From Austropuccinia psidii (taxonomy: Eukaryota; Basidiomycota; Pucciniomycetes; Pucciniales; Sphaerophragmiaceae): a stretch of DNA of 64,000 bases. Location of the stretch: positions 17,222,564 to 17,286,563 of the forward strand of contig JALGQZ010000009.1 in assembly GCA_023105745.1 (NCBI GenBank), in the 5' to 3' direction. The notes beneath the pieces are model-generated. The model saw only the letters and a program-made list of their open reading frames with translations. It was not told the DNA's origin and made no database searches. A program made the translations under genes and the position numbers. Of this stretch, positions 12,244 to 25,477 are shown one piece after another; the stretch's first letter is position 1, and the number at the start of each line of letters is the position of its first letter.

Positions 12244-14368
12244 TGTGAGCCTGTGTGGTATATATGACATACCCATAAAGCCACAAATAAATTTATATAC
12301 AGCTGATTTATTCTTGAACAGACTTTTCCGTTGAAATTGAAATGAAAAAAAAATAAGTATAACTTTTGTTTGGATAAACAAAGCTATAACTATTATGTTA
12401 TTTTTGGATTCTACAACATAAATAACCTAGGGTACACCCATAGGGTGTTATACCCAAAAATGCTTATTTCTTAGGTTACTGGAAGATTTAAGAATCTCAC
12501 AGTACTAATGTAAATTTTTTAACATTTTTTTGAAATTGTTAAATTTAAGCTTAAATAAGCTTAAATTTAAAGTTGCATAAGGTTTGTGCAAACTTACCAA
12601 AATTTTAGTTAAAATTGAGGTGTTTTGTATATTTACTGAATTGGCTAAGAATTTGCCATACAGAATTTAAATCCTGCATGAGCTCAATTTAAAAGTGTTT
12701 AAGGCCATGGTATGGCTTTAAATAAATAAAAGGGCAAAATCCATGCAAAAAGGTGGGACAAAGGAAAAAGACCAAACAGAGCTGGGGTACCCAGCTTTTT
12801 GGATCTGAAAGGATTAAATTAAGGTTTTTCACCTTTATTGAAGGATTTTAAACCTTATTGAAACTTTAAGATTAGACTTTAATCCAAACTTACAGTTTAA
12901 ACTGGCTTTATCCCAATTTCGACAGGAATTTCAAGCTGCCAGAGGGTAAATCCCAATATGAAAGCTTGAAATTAAAGTTTTGAGAGCTATCAAAGCTTGA
13001 GGAAGCTTAAAAATTTGAAGTTGCAAGTATAAAAACCTTATCAAAAGTTAAGGTTTAGTGTGTATTGCTATTTTACATGGAAAAATAGCAATAACTTCAT
13101 AAATTCATTAAAAATCCAAATCTTAATGGATTTGCTTGAAAGTTGACATGGCTTAAAATTCAATTTTATCTGTGTATAGATCAAATTTCAAGTATCTTCT
13201 ATAAACATGTTTTATTGGTAATTAGCCTGGAAAATTACTCTTTTGATTATACTTAGAAAAATTCAAGATTTCTTTAAAAATTAATTAAAAATTTATTTTA
13301 AGATATTTTTACCCAAAACCTTATTTTGGGGCTGTTAATGTGATTAACTGTAATATAAATAAACACATTTCATATTAAAACTTAGAATAATTAACTTCAA
13401 TGAAGATTAAAGTGACTTGGAGTTACAAATAACACCAGTAACTTTAAATTGGAATTAAAAATAGGTTACCTTAAGTTAAGAACCTTATTTTTAAGCAGGA
13501 TTTTCAGTTTTGACCTGAGAACACCCTCTATATCCATTATGAATCATGAAAGCTTCTCTGAAGACATAAGAAGAGTCTATTAATCACTTTTTTTATCCAT
13601 CAATTCAATCCAATCCAATTGTATTAGACATTTCAAACAGGTAAAGCTTTATTATATATAAAATCTTATTATTAAAATATTTCTTGAGTCTTTTATTCTT
13701 TATAGATGTTGAATTAAAGAATTTTAATCATAGAAATTAGATTATTATTGTAATCACCAATAGTAAATTTTCTTTTATAAAATTATTGTCTTAAAATATC
13801 TTTTGAAATCCATAAATTCCTCTCAAAAACTCTTTAATAATATTTTTTATTATAAAAAGTTGTTTTATCTTCTAAAATATTTATGTTTGGCGTGGTTTCA
13901 ACTTATAATAATTATTTAATATAATAACTGTTGTATTTGACTTGTTGTATTAAATTTTCTCTAAAATTCTATAGTTTCTTATATAGAATTTTTCTATATG
14001 AATTATATCTGCACAGTATGTGTTATAATTTCTTTTTATGAATATAATTTTATTTTTTATAAATGGTTGAATATTTATATTTTCCACGTGTAATTGTCTC
14101 ATTAAGAGCTTTACACTTCTCATTGTTATAACTGTCAGTGACTATAACAATAATAGAATAATTAGAATTTATTATGATTATTGATATTTTTTTATTAATA
14201 TATTATAAAATAACAATTAAATTTATTTTTCTTCATATGATTTGTTTAATAATTATATTTAATTTGTGGTTATAATATTTTGTTATATTATATTTTTTTC
14301 TACTGAGGAAAGTCATAGTACTCTTGATATTGTTACTATTATCAAGAGTTTCATAGACAAACTTTACA
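12244..14368 (+). mobile_element. 5' LTR of element A
   Basis: Starts TGTGAGCCTGTG, ends ACAAACTTTACA. Same family (F2) as the LTRs of B. The ATTATAAGTAAGT word found in the LTRs of B is missing here through a small deletion near 13950. Confidence 0.93.
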
Positions 14369-15091
14369 TTTGGGGACCTGGACATGTGTTTTAACCAATT
14401 TTTGGGACATAAATCATATTCTAGACCTTATTTTACTCCTTTTTGACGTAAAATTGCCATATTTATCTTAATATTGCGTTTTTTTTGGGACTTATCCCTC
14501 ATAAATAATCTTTATAATATTAATAAAGTTATTTTTTCTTCAGGATTTTTTTTGAAACAATATACTATTGAGTGACTTGGAATAAGTTTCTTTTGTCTAA
14601 CAAGTGGCTTTTTCACATCACAGAATTGAAATTTATTCTCTGAGTTATTGTAGTATAAAGTGAATAATAATACAATTTTGATTAATAACTTATTAATTGC
14701 ATAATTATTATTTTTTTAAAGAAAATATAAAGTCAAATAAAAAATTCAAAAATCTTTATTAAAAACATTTTTTCTTTTATCTTTAGATATTGTTTCTTAA
14801 TTTTGCTGTAATTTGCCATAAATTACATTAAAACAACTTTATTCAATAAGTTGAGTTTATAAGTTATTTTTATTTTTGTATAGAATAACTTATATTTTTA
14901 CTTTTCTCTAGTGTCATCCATAAGAGAAGGCTCTTCAGACTGTGAGGCATAAGAGTCTAGTATTGAAATTCAAACCATCCCGGCACCAAGGGGTTTAATT
15001 AGCAAAGAACCCTTTAAAGGTCCAGCAGGTGAATTCAATTCATTTCTTAATCCATTTTTTCTTAAAACTGACGTGAAAGTACTCTTACTAG
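14369..15091 (+). promoter_or_regulatory. Element A leader: primer-site-like block and leader exon
   Basis: The block TTTGGGGACCTGGACATG follows the LTR at once and matches the same place in B, C and Y, so it is the candidate primer-binding site; no tRNA is assigned. A pyrimidine tract and TAG at 14909-14911 precede an open stretch, 14912-15028, that reads as an acidic Ser-rich peptide (SSIREGSSD, ESSIEIQ, EPFKGPAG) with one stop. It ends in GCAG before GTGAAT. A 63-bp intron-like segment with CTGAC follows to AG at 15091. See the overlapping-frame finding. Confidence 0.6.
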
Positions 15092-16128
15092 AAGTGGAAG
15101 CAATTACTCCATCCAGCAAATGGATCTGGACCAGGACATTCAAGTCATGACTCCAAAAGACAAGAATGTCAGCCCAGAGGAGAGGCAGAAATGGAAGATG
15201 CTAGAACTTGAACCAGTTCACAAAGGTTAGCCAGCACCTTTCACACTCTTATTGAGAGTCCAGAAGCTGACATAATTGCTATTCCTGTAGTCAGACCTGA
15301 ATCATTTCCAACAGGCAGCAATAGAGATATACCAGTCTCAGTACAAGAAATGGTTTATGGCAGCAAAGCAGAATGAGTGTGAACTTCTTCCAAGTCTTTG
15401 GATAGGCACAATGAACTCTTATCTTTAAGTGAAGAAGTTCATGGGCCCAGAAAAGACAGAAGAACTTGTGAGGGGTTGGACACCCATGTCTTTCAAGGGA
15501 CAAGTCCAATAGATAAAAGCTTGGTTGAAAAGCCAAAGCATGCTGTCAGAGGACCAGAAGAAGAAGTTGGCCCAAGGAAAGGACAACAGCTCAGTGGAAG
15601 CTCCCCAAGCCTCCACAAGCAAAACTCTGCCTCAAAAGGTGCCAAAAAAGGACAAGCAAACCCCAAAGAGCAATCAGAGGGGCAAGCAAAAGGCAAAGGG
15701 AAAAGAAAAATACAAGTGGAACAAGCCTTACCCACAGAGTTACAGAATTTCAAAGAGAGAAGACAGCCATGTACAACTTGTTCAATATGGCAAGAACTCT
15801 GATGGAATTGAAAATCAGGGAGGAGAAAAGATTGAACAAACCATTTCCAAAGAAGTAGACCTTGTGAAGCTTGTAGCTCATTTTGAAACTTGTAATAAAG
15901 AGATTTTAGCAAAGCTTAATAATTTTGAGTATATTCAAAAGAAGGTGGGTAGAGAGATATTGCAAGTAAAAGAGTCACAAAGGACCATAATTGGGCTAGA
16001 AAGTGTGAACAAAGACAATATCTTGTCTTTGACACAAATTTGTGCAAGAATTGAGTCTAATGTTACCTTACTCAATCAACCATATGACAATTCTATTTCT
16101 TTTACAACTATACAGTTGAAAGAATCAA
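15092..16128 (+). pseudogene. Element A: gag N-terminal region with overlapping second frame
   Basis: Homologous to 51229-52260 in B. In the frame offset from gag, the stretch at about 15310-15420 reads HFQQAAIEIYQSQYKKW ... LLPSLWIGTMNSYL, matching the same frame in B, C and Y. The gag frame has a stop in this stretch. A one-base indel near 15765 fuses the second frame to the gag frame, which then continues through a helical Lys/Glu-rich stretch (about 15830-16120). The gag start codon is not preserved. A solo LTR ends the segment. Confidence 0.75.
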
Positions 16129-18053
16129 TGTGAACCTTTGAGATATGACCACATACCCAAAAAGGTCACAAGAAATATTTAAATGAATTATACCTTAAAA
16201 CTACAAAACTGCCAAAAATAGGCATAAAACTTGGTTTAACTTAAAAGCTAATGAATAAACATGTGAAATAAATTACACCATTGGGTTCCCCATGGTAAAA
16301 TACACATATACCGTTTTTATGGCATATCTCTAAAGTCAATATTTAATGAGTTATAAGTAATAACACCTTATAAAAAACATGAATCCTTAATTATTTCAAA
16401 TACCAATGAAGCAAAATGTGGAAAAAAATTGTACCATTGGATTCTCCATACCATTCTACACATAAAACAATTAAGAAGCTAATCTTCAAAGTCAATACTT
16501 AAGGAGTTAAGCTGAATATATGCACTTTTTTGGCCAATGCATATATTCAAGGATTTTAGCTAATATCTTTTGAAATATACATGGTAGAGTGATAAACCAA
16601 AGATAAAGTCACCACGTAATTAATTTAGGAACACAGAAATGAAGTTTATTTCATAAGCTATAAACAAGGTTAAAAACTGTAATGGATTATTGATTAAAAT
16701 CAATAGAGCTGTTGACCACTTTGTTGTGAAAGTGGTCCAAACTTAAAAAAAAGGTGTACAGTCAGATTCTACTAGTTTATTCCTGAAGAATGACGTTTTT
16801 TTATTATAATATTCAAGGTAGAACCCCTTGAAATCATGGGTTTAAGTTTAAAATATTAAATTTTAACACAAAAGATGAGTTACAAGAAAAATCATCAAAA
16901 ATAGAGTTTTGATGATATAATGAGATTCTCTTGGCAGTGTAATGAGGACATTCCAAGCTATCAGAATCCACTTCCAGAATAGCTGTAGCGTGTATAACTT
17001 AAAAGTTATTAATGATCAAAGTTTAAGCTTAAATTTGATCATTTAAGATCACTCACTGTAATCTTATTTTAAGTTTAACAGTCACATAAGTGATAAAACT
17101 GGTGAATACTACTAGAATATGATTAATACTAATAAAATTCACAAAGTTCAGGCTTCTGCCAATCCTATGATGTCATCAAACTTAGAGTTATAGTTATAAC
17201 TGTAAATAATGGCGTAATTATGAGGTAAGATGGTTTGATCATGATGTAATCATCACCAAACCTTCAGATATTGATCAATTCTAGTAGAAAGCATCAGTAC
17301 ACAGCTACTAGAAGCCTTTTGGACTCCAGGAGGGAGGTATTTACTGTAAATAGAGCTCTTTTTACTCTGTTTTCCCCTCAGATGCTTACAAAAACATTAA
17401 ATCATTAAATAAAAAGGTAATTTCTTTATTCTTTCTATTTGAAACTCTTATATTATTAAAGACCAAAGATAATCTCATTATAATCATCATATTTTACGTG
17501 ATTATTACAATTATTTAATTGTTTTGTTTAAATTTCTCTTAAAAACCTCTATTCCACGTAAAATCAAGAAAAATTGTAATTTCTCTTAAAATTTATTGTA
17601 AATACAATTTAAAAAGGTTGTAGTTACATTTTTTTGGCGTAAAATTATTCAAAATTATTATATTAAGTCTTAAAAGTAAGTTTTTTTCCTTATTAGAATA
17701 ATGTTTCTCTATTATTACTTTAATAATTCTATAATTAATATAAATAGTATTTATATTAATTTATAACTTCAATATTAGTAATATTACTGTTATTAATTGT
17801 TTTTTATTAATAAAAAACAGTTTTTTGCGCCTTTATTATTTGTTGGTAGCCATAATAAAGTGCTTTTAAATATATTAATTATCTTATATTATGATATTTA
17901 TTTAATAATATAATTATTTTTATGCCATAATTATAATAATTCTTTATTATTGTAATTATCTTTATCTTACTTATTTCATTTATAAGGACATTCATACTAC
18001 AATCAGTAAGATATTAGTAATTTTTACTTATTGTTTCATAGTCAAACCTTACA
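16129..18053 (+). mobile_element. Solo LTR, family F2b, inside gag of element A
   Basis: It starts TGTGAACCTTTGAGATATG and ends CATAGTCAAACCTTACA (1925 bp), with perfect ATCAA duplications at 16124-16128 and 18054-18058. It is the closest relative in view of the split LTR of X. Removing it rejoins the gag sequence of A. Confidence 0.95.
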
Positions 18054-18058
18054 ATCAA

Positions 18059-18978
18059 GAATATAAGTTCAGAAACTGGAAAACTCAACTGGCCCCAATG
18101 CAGCTCTTTTCCCAGAACAATTGGAAAGTATTGATAAAGCAAGACTTTAATTGAAAGAAGATATTCAATCAAGTATTAAGAATATATCACTAAAGAATGA
18201 TTTTCCAAGACATTTGACACCAATTCCTGACAGAAATGTGCTAAACTTGAATAATGACTTACATCATACGATTTCAAGCAATGCAGAAGTGGAGACTGCT
18301 TGTAATTTTAAAGACATTCCAAGATTAGAGGAATGGCCAACCTTCAGTGGTGAAGGAGAATATAATCATATGGAATTTATGAAAAAAATTGATATGTTTA
18401 AAGAAGACTTTAAAATACCAGATGAATACATAAGTGCCAGATTACACCCCCTGTTTATGAAATCAGCAAAGAAATGGTATTACAAATTGAGGCAAGATCA
18501 TGGTAAAAATTCTTGGCCTTGGTGGAAAGAACAAATTCTTTCCAAATTGGAAAATGATTGCTGGTGATTTAAAATGGAAAATTCTTACAAAGAAGCAATT
18601 TTTAATATTGCAAGGGACAGGCCCATGTCTTGGTTTCTTAAACAGAAAGACAGATTAACTTCTCTTCATCCTGATATGTATGAAACAATGATTCATAAAA
18701 GGATATTTAGAAAATTAGGTGGTGACCTTGAGAATGCTATAAGAAGCAGATGTATTGAGCCTTGCTCTACAGAAGATTATATCAACTCCATGGAAGACAT
18801 CACAACTAGGAGAAAAATTGGAAGGAATTGGTATAAACCGGCAATGGATAACAAGACAAGTGGGAAACCAATTCCAAAACCCAATAAACTACATGACAAA
18901 GCTCCTTCTAAATGTCATCAATGTGGAAGTACATCTCATTTGGAAAACACTTGTCCCAAAAAGACAAGAATAAATTAG
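18059..18978 (+). pseudogene. Element A: gag capsid and zinc knuckle, broken
   Basis: Resumes gag after the solo LTR. It carries the capsid-like block EEWPTFSGEGEYNHMEF (about 18330), a Trp-rich stretch, and a zinc knuckle with C-X2-C-X4-H-X4-C spacing (CHQCGSTSHLENTC, about 18912-18953). Stops at 18565-18567 (Arg codon AGA to TGA by comparison with B) and 18976-18978 (Glu codon GAG to TAG) split it. Confidence 0.9.
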
Positions 18979-19764
18979 ATAGAAATAGATAAAGTTGAAG
19001 ACACAAAAGAAACAAATAATGTATCTTTACATGACAGTAACTCTGAGCCTTCTGAAGAAGAAGAAGTACCAGATGAACTTAGTATAGAAGATATCAATGT
19101 TTCCTTTGAAGTCACAGAAGTCCATACTCACTTACCACAGTACAATGATGAATGTATGGATCTCATACATGTGCAAGATGCTAAAATTCAGAGACCCAAA
19201 CCTGACAGAGGTAAAGGTTATACAGCTGGAGCATCTTGTATCACTAATATTGTGATAAACAACAGAGAAGCTAAGATACATCTTGACTCAGGTGCATTTT
19301 GTACTTTTGTTGGAAAATATTACCTTTACAGGATCTATACCAATTGGAAAGAAAGCTTAATTCCAATTGAAGGTATAAAATTCAGCAGTGCTAGCCAAGA
19401 TATGCACCCCTTGGTAATTTTTGAAGCAGCAATGATATTGCATCATCCTGCAGGAAGTATCATATTAAAAGTTGAATTTGTTGTTATGAATCATTGTACT
19501 TCACAACACTTTATACTTGGAAATGATTATCTCAATATTTATGGAATTGATATCAATAATCATAAAGACAGATATTTCACTATAGGGGAAAATAAAAGGC
19601 AAAAATTTTCTTTTCTTCCAGAAAAAAGAGAAATAGCTGTCATTAGACAAGCAAAGAATTTGAATAAAGAAGAAAGTGTGTCAGATAGGTTAATTGAAGC
19701 ACAAATTAGTACTGAAATAACATTAGAAATGAAGGAACAACTTATTGAAACTTTATTTCAATAA
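18979..19764 (+). pseudogene. Element A: acidic linker and aspartic protease, broken
   Basis: The frame continues with a Glu/Ser-rich linker, then [11 protein letters not shown], the protease active site LDSGAFC (Asp-Ser-Gly, about 19287) and the distal FILGNDYL block (about 19510). It ends at a TAA where B has Tyr (QYREAF). Translated from 19156 it is open for 202 codons. Confidence 0.9.
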
Positions 19765-20709
19765 AGGGGAGCCTTTCCTTCTGATAATGAACTACTTGGG
19801 GTTATCAAAGGCCATGAAGTGGACATTATGCTCAATGTGGAAATAACTTACCCTCCACTCTTAAGAAGACCAGCTTTCCCAACTAGCCCTACAGCCAGAG
19901 AAATATTAGAAAGTTATATTAATGAGCTAGTGAAACTGGTAGCTCTTAGAAAAGCTGGGCAAAATGAAGAAGTAGAAGTTACAATGCCTGTAATCATTAC
20001 TTGGCATAATGATAAATCAAGGATGGTTGGTGATTTTAGAGCATTGAATTCCTACACTATTACAGACAGGTATCCAATCCCTAGAATCTATGAGACTTTG
20101 ACTCAATTATCCAAAGCAACGTGTATCACTTCTATGGATGCTCTTAAAGGTTTCCATCAGAATTTTTTAACACCTAATGCTAGGAAATTATTGAGGATTA
20201 TTTCTCATTGTGGTATTTATGAATACTTTGGGATTCCTTTTGGTATTAAAAATGCACCCTCTCATTACCAAAAGAATTATTAATACAATTTTCCCACATG
20301 AATCATCAGAGGGATGGCTAATCATTTATATTGATGACATTATCATTTGTTCAGACACCTGTAAATTGAGTTTAGAACTAGTTTCATTAGTACTTAGAGA
20401 AATTATTCAGGTGAAAATGAAAATATCTCTTAAAAATGTAATTTTGTATTTCATGAGCTGAAAGCTCTAGTACTTGTAGTATCAGGACTGAGCCTTGGTC
20501 TTGATAAAAACAAGTTTTCTTCAGCTTTACTGAAACAAATGCCCCAGAACAAAAAAGAAATGATGTCTTTCTTAGGGTTTTCCAGTCATTACAGACAACA
20601 CCTTAAAGATTTTGCAATCCATGCCAAATCATTGTACAGAATTTTTGATCAACGAATTGTCTTTGAGATGACACAGGGAAGAATTCAAGCATATGAAAAA
20701 AACAATTAG
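19765..20709 (+). pseudogene. Element A: reverse transcriptase, frameshifted
   Basis: RT fingers and palm are recognisable: [27 protein letters not shown] and [21 protein letters not shown] holds both catalytic Asp residues but lies in a second frame after an insertion near 20276. The original frame returns after a deletion near 20447. A stop at 20707-20709 (NN*AL) ends the connection domain. Confidence 0.9.
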
Positions 20710-21198
20710 GCATTGACCAATGCACCATTATTATTGATGCCAAATTGGAAACTTCATTTAAAGCTGTATATTGATGCATGTGGTGAAGGCCTAGGTGCAG
20801 CTCTTCATCAAGTTCAAATTGTCAATGACAAGCCTTATGAGGGTCCAATTTGTTTTATCTCAAGACAAATCAAACCTACTGAGGCCAGATATGGAGATAG
20901 CCAAATGGAGTTCCTTTGCCTTGTTTGGGCTCTGGAAAAACTTCATTCTTATCTTGATGGTAGTGTGTTTGAAGTAATTATTGTTTGTAATGCTGTAAAG
21001 TCACTTCTTAGCATGAAGACTCCTAACAGACACATGTTAAGATGGCAGATTGGTATTCAGGAGTATAGAGGCAATATGACCATAGTACATAAAGCTGGAA
21101 ATATTCACAAGAATGGTGATGGCTTGAGTAGATGGGAATTACCCAATACACCTGACAATCCTGCCTATGTTCCTACCAGTGCAGAACCTCAAATTTGA
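20710..21198 (+). pseudogene. Element A: RNase H, catalytic Asp lost
   Basis: The open stretch keeps [10 protein letters not shown] (first Asp), QMEFLCLVW (Glu) and GDGLSRW (last Asp). The block normally read VITDCNAV here reads IIVCNAV, so a catalytic Asp is Val. A stop at 21196-21198 replaces the Pro of QIPIEG. Confidence 0.88.
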
Positions 21199-22823
21199 AT
21201 TGAAGGAATTAACATCACAGATGTGGGGACAGAATTCTTTGAAGAAGTTAGAGAAAGCTATAAGAAATATAAGAATCTTCATATTCTTACTACTCTACTT
21301 GACAAATATTGCAAAGATGCATCCTTGGCTGATTCTCTGGATGATATTTGGAAAACATATTATGAAAATGGAAGATTCCATTTGTTTTATGGTATCGTAT
21401 ATCATAGGTCTAAAAGCACATGTGTCATGCTCTTATGTAGTAGAATGTTTATCAACACTGTACTACTGGAATTTCATGATAACATTCATTCTGGACATCT
21501 TCCTGAAGACAGAAAATTGGAAAGAATTAAAACATGTGCCTGGTGGCCATCTTGGAGAAAAGATGTCATTGAGTACTGTCATAGTTGTGATAGATGCCAG
21601 AAAGCCAATGAAGCTACTGGTAAAAGACTTAGATTAATGATTCATATCCAAGAACCAAGTACCCCAGGGGAAGTGGTTCATATGGACTGGGTAGCTGCCT
21701 TACCACCTGGAGGTGATAAAAGCTACAATGCATGTCTTGTGATTGTTGCCAGATATAGCAAAACCCCAATCTTTTTACCATGTCATAACGGTGACACAGC
21801 TATGGATACAGCTCTTTTGATTTGTAACAAAGTTATATCCCATACTGGTTGCTTTAAAAATATCATTAGTGATAGATACCCAAAATTTACATCAGCCTTA
21901 TGGACTAATTTACATATGCTTTTGGGTACAAAACTATCATTCTCAACAGCATACCATCCACAAACAGATGGGCTAGCAGGAATAATGATTCAAACCCTTA
22001 AGGACAATATCAGAAGATTTTGTGCTTATGGCCTGGAGCTTGAATATTCTGATTGCTTTACCTATGATTGGTGTACTCTTATACCATCATTGGAATTATC
22101 CTACAAAACTTATATCCATTCTTCAACAGGAAAGACTCCTGCAATGTTGGACAAAAGATGGAACCCTAAACTTCCAGTTGATACTTTAAAGAAAGACTTA
22201 GTTGATATTCATCCAACTGCTTCAAGATTTAATTTATTGCTTGATAAAGTAAGGCATCATGCAAAAAAAAGCATGAATAATGCCTTTGAATATGCTAAAC
22301 AGAAATGGGATAAGAGTCATAAAAACCCAGAGTTCAAAGTAGGGGACTTAATACTAGTTTCAACCTTGAGCTTTCATAATATTAAAGGTCCAAAGAAATT
22401 GAAAGATTCCTTTGCAGGACCATTTATTATTAAAACCCTTCATGGGACAGATTCAGTACAGGTAGAGCTTTCAGGAGAATAGGAAAACAAACATCCAACT
22501 TTTCCTGTTAGTCTAGTAAAGCATTAGACTTCAAGTGATAAGGAATTATTTCCTTTAATAAATAAAACACCCTTAGAAGTACCTCCACTTGATCAAAGTG
22601 AAAAGAAAAAGTACTGAAATTCTTGAAAGAAAGAAGACTTAGGGGAAAAGATGAAAGAGAAAACTTAGTCAGGTATAAAAATCCACAACATGAAGATGAG
22701 TGGATTGTAGAAAGCAAAATTAAATCCACAACATGAAGACGAATGGATTGTAGCAGAGAAAATACGTGATTTCCAAATGTTTCTCAGAAGATTCAGACAT
22801 GAGGGAACACCAATTCCTCAATA
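21199..22823 (+). pseudogene. Element A: integrase and chromodomain tail, inactive
   Basis: HHCC zinc finger ([15 protein letters not shown]) and catalytic core are present. The first Asp (MDWV) and second Asp (SDRYPKF) remain, but the catalytic Glu of DGLAERM is Gly here (DGLAGIM). The frame is open to 22482 and stops at TAG where B has Leu (GELE). The tail past 22483 has frameshifts and a 43-bp tandem duplication (about 22678-22753) that repeats the phrase holding DEWIV. Confidence 0.9.
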
Positions 22824-22886
22824 AAATATCTGAATTGTGTGCTTTACATACTTAAAGTAATAAGTAGAGAGGTTGTACAGTGGATG

Positions 22887-22965
22887 ATACCCCCCCCCCC
22901 CAATCAACTTGGGGGTATACTACTAAAAGAAAATTGTGGTACAGTTTTCTTTTTGTGGTAGGGAA
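22887..22965 (+). other. Element A: two hairpins and polypurine tract before the 3' LTR
   Basis: First, ATACCCCC near 22887 can pair with GGGGGTAT at 22911-22918. Second, 22925-22937 pairs with 22941-22953 as 13 bp (one G-U) around the loop GGT. GTGGTAGGGAA then precedes the LTR and is the probable plus-strand primer. Both hairpins recur in B, and the second in C and Y. Confidence 0.7.
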
Positions 22966-24995
22966 TGTGAGCCTGTGAGGTATATATGACATACCCATAA
23001 GGCCACAAATAAATTTATATACAGCTTATTTAGTCTTGAACATACTTTCCAGTTGAAATTAAAATGAAAAATAACAAAAAATAAGTATAACTTTTATTTT
23101 GATAAGCAAAGTTATAATTATTATGTCAATTTTGGATTCTACACCAAAAATAACCTAGGGTACACCCATAGGGTGTTATACCAAAAAATCCTGATTTCTT
23201 AAGTTATTGGAAGATTTAAGAATCTCACCGTACTAATGTAACTCTTTTAACATTTTTGTAAGATTTTTGAATTTAATCTTCAATAAGCTTAAATTTAAAG
23301 TTGCATAAGGTTTATTCAAACTTACAAAAATGTTAGTTAAAATTGAGGTGTTGTGTATATTTACTGAATTGGATAAGGATTTGCCATACATAATGTCAAT
23401 CCTGCATGAGCTCAATTTAGGAGTGTTTAAGGCCATAGTATGGATTTAAATAAATAAAAGGGAAAAATCCACGTAAAAAGGTGGGACAAAGGAAAAAGAC
23501 CAAACAGAGCTGGGGTACCCAACTTTTTGGATCTGCAATGATTCAATTAAGGTTTTCCACCTGTATTAGAGGATTTTAAACCTTATTTAAGCTTTAAGAT
23601 TAGACTTTGATACAACCTTAAAGTTTAAACTGGTTCTATCCCAAGTTGGATAGGAATTTCAAGCTGCCAAAGGGTAAATCCCAATATGCAGGCTTGAAAT
23701 TAAAGTTTTGAGAGCTATCAAAGCTTAATTAAGCTTAAAACTCTAAAGTTACAAGTATCAAAAACTTATCAAAAGCTAAGGTTTAGTGTGTATTGCTATT
23801 TTACAAGGAAAAATAGCAATCACTTCAAAAATTCATTAAAAATCCAAATCTTAATGGATTTGCTTTAAAATTTCACACAGCTTACAATTCAATGTTATCT
23901 GTGTATAAATTAAAAAAAATTACTTGAAACTTTATTTTTAAGTTCTTCATGTAATGAAATTTAATATAAATAATCTTATTTTATATTAAAACTTAAAATA
24001 ATTAACTTAAATGAGGATTAGAGTTACTTGGAGTTACAAATAACACCAGTAACTTTAAATTAAAATTAAAAATAAGCTACCTTAAGTTAAGAACCTTATT
24101 TTTAAGCATTGTTTTGCAGTTTTGACCTGAGCACACCCTCTAGATCCCTTATGAATCATTATAGCTGCTCTGAAGACATGATAAGAGTCTATTAATCACT
24201 GATTTTATCCATCAATTCAATCCAATGCAACTATATTAGACATTTAAACATGTAAAGTCTTATTATATATGAAATCTTATTATTAGAATATTTCTTAAGT
24301 ATTTTATTCTTTATAAATATTGAATTAAAGAATTCAAATCATTGAGATTAGATTATTGTTGTAATCACCAATAATAGATTTTACTTTATAGAATTATTGT
24401 CTATATATATCTTTTAAAATCCACAAATTTCTCTTAAAAACTCTTTAATCATATTTTTCATTATGAAAAGTTGTTTTATCTTTTAAAATATTGATTCTTG
24501 GCGTGTTTTTAACTTATAATAGTTATCTAATATAATAACTGTTGTATTTTACTTGTTGTATTAAATATATATTATAAATAAGTTTTTCTCTAAAATTCTA
24601 TATTTTATATCTATTATTAGTTTTTTTATATAGAAATTTTTTATAAGAATTATATCTGCACAGTGTTTGTTATATTTTCTATTTATAAAGAATATTTATA
24701 TTCCTTATAAGTGGTTGAATATTTATATTTTCCATGTGTAATTGTCTCATTAAGAGCTTTACACTTCTTACTGTTATAACTGTCAGTGACTATAGCAATA
24801 ATAGAATAATTATAATTTATTATGATTATTAATATTTTTTTATTATTATATTATATAATAATAATTAAATTATTTTAATAATTATATTTAATTTGTGGTT
24901 GTAAAATTTTGTTATATTATATTTTCCTACTGAGGACAGTCATAGTACTCTTGACATTGTTACTATTATCAAGAGCTTAATAGACAAACCTTACA
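22966..24995 (+). mobile_element. 3' LTR of element A
   Basis: TGTGAGCCTGTG ... ACAAACCTTACA, followed by GTTTT. It lacks about 100 bp near 23915 that the 5' LTR holds, and otherwise aligns along its whole length. Confidence 0.93.
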
Positions 24996-25000
24996 GTTTT

Positions 25001-25477
25001 TATGGTGCGATAAAATCCTCCTTGAGGCTAAGTAATGATGTTCCAAGATAGTGGAAGTTACTCTCTGAATTTTAGCTTCATGGAAAGCCTAAAACCTATT
25101 TATGATTAAATTCAAAGCATATAACAGTTCATTTTTATCTTTAACTCTAATATTAATTTCAGATTCACAGTTAAATAAGATATAAAAATTGTGGATATTG
25201 GTATTCAATGATTAATAATACCTTAATCCACAAAATTAAATCATTCCCCAAACTTTTGATGTCAAAAAGTTTTATTTATATTTATAAATTGAAATTATGG
25301 AATAATAATGATATTAGAAGGTTTATTAATGATGCAATCATCAATAACATTGAGATACTGATCAATTCCAGTACAGAACATCGTTTCACAGGCTCTATGA
25401 GGTATCTTCTCACCAGAATAAATTATTTATATTATATAATTACTCCTTCTTGGTCTGTTTCTCACTCAGACGCATCA
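25001..25477 (+). mobile_element. 3' LTR of element X, part 2 of 3
   Basis: It joins to 12243 when A and one duplication are removed (the ATCATCAAGATTGGAGTTTT junction). It matches about 16910-17390 of the F2b solo LTR (for example the GATACTGATCAATTC stretch). A 90-codon ORF inside (25208-25480) is not conserved and I do not call it a gene. Confidence 0.8.

Larger units (their letters stand above)
12244..24995 (+). mobile_element. Element A: dead Ty3/Gypsy chromodomain LTR retrotransposon
   Basis: Full-length footprint with LTRs of 2125 and 2030 bp, perfect GTTTT duplications at 12239-12243 and 24996-25000, and an internal region that keeps the order gag, protease, RT, RNase H, integrase, chromodomain tail. 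It is closely related to element B. Coding capacity is lost through many stops and frameshifts, plus a solo LTR inserted in gag. It sits inside the 3' LTR of X. Confidence 0.95.
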
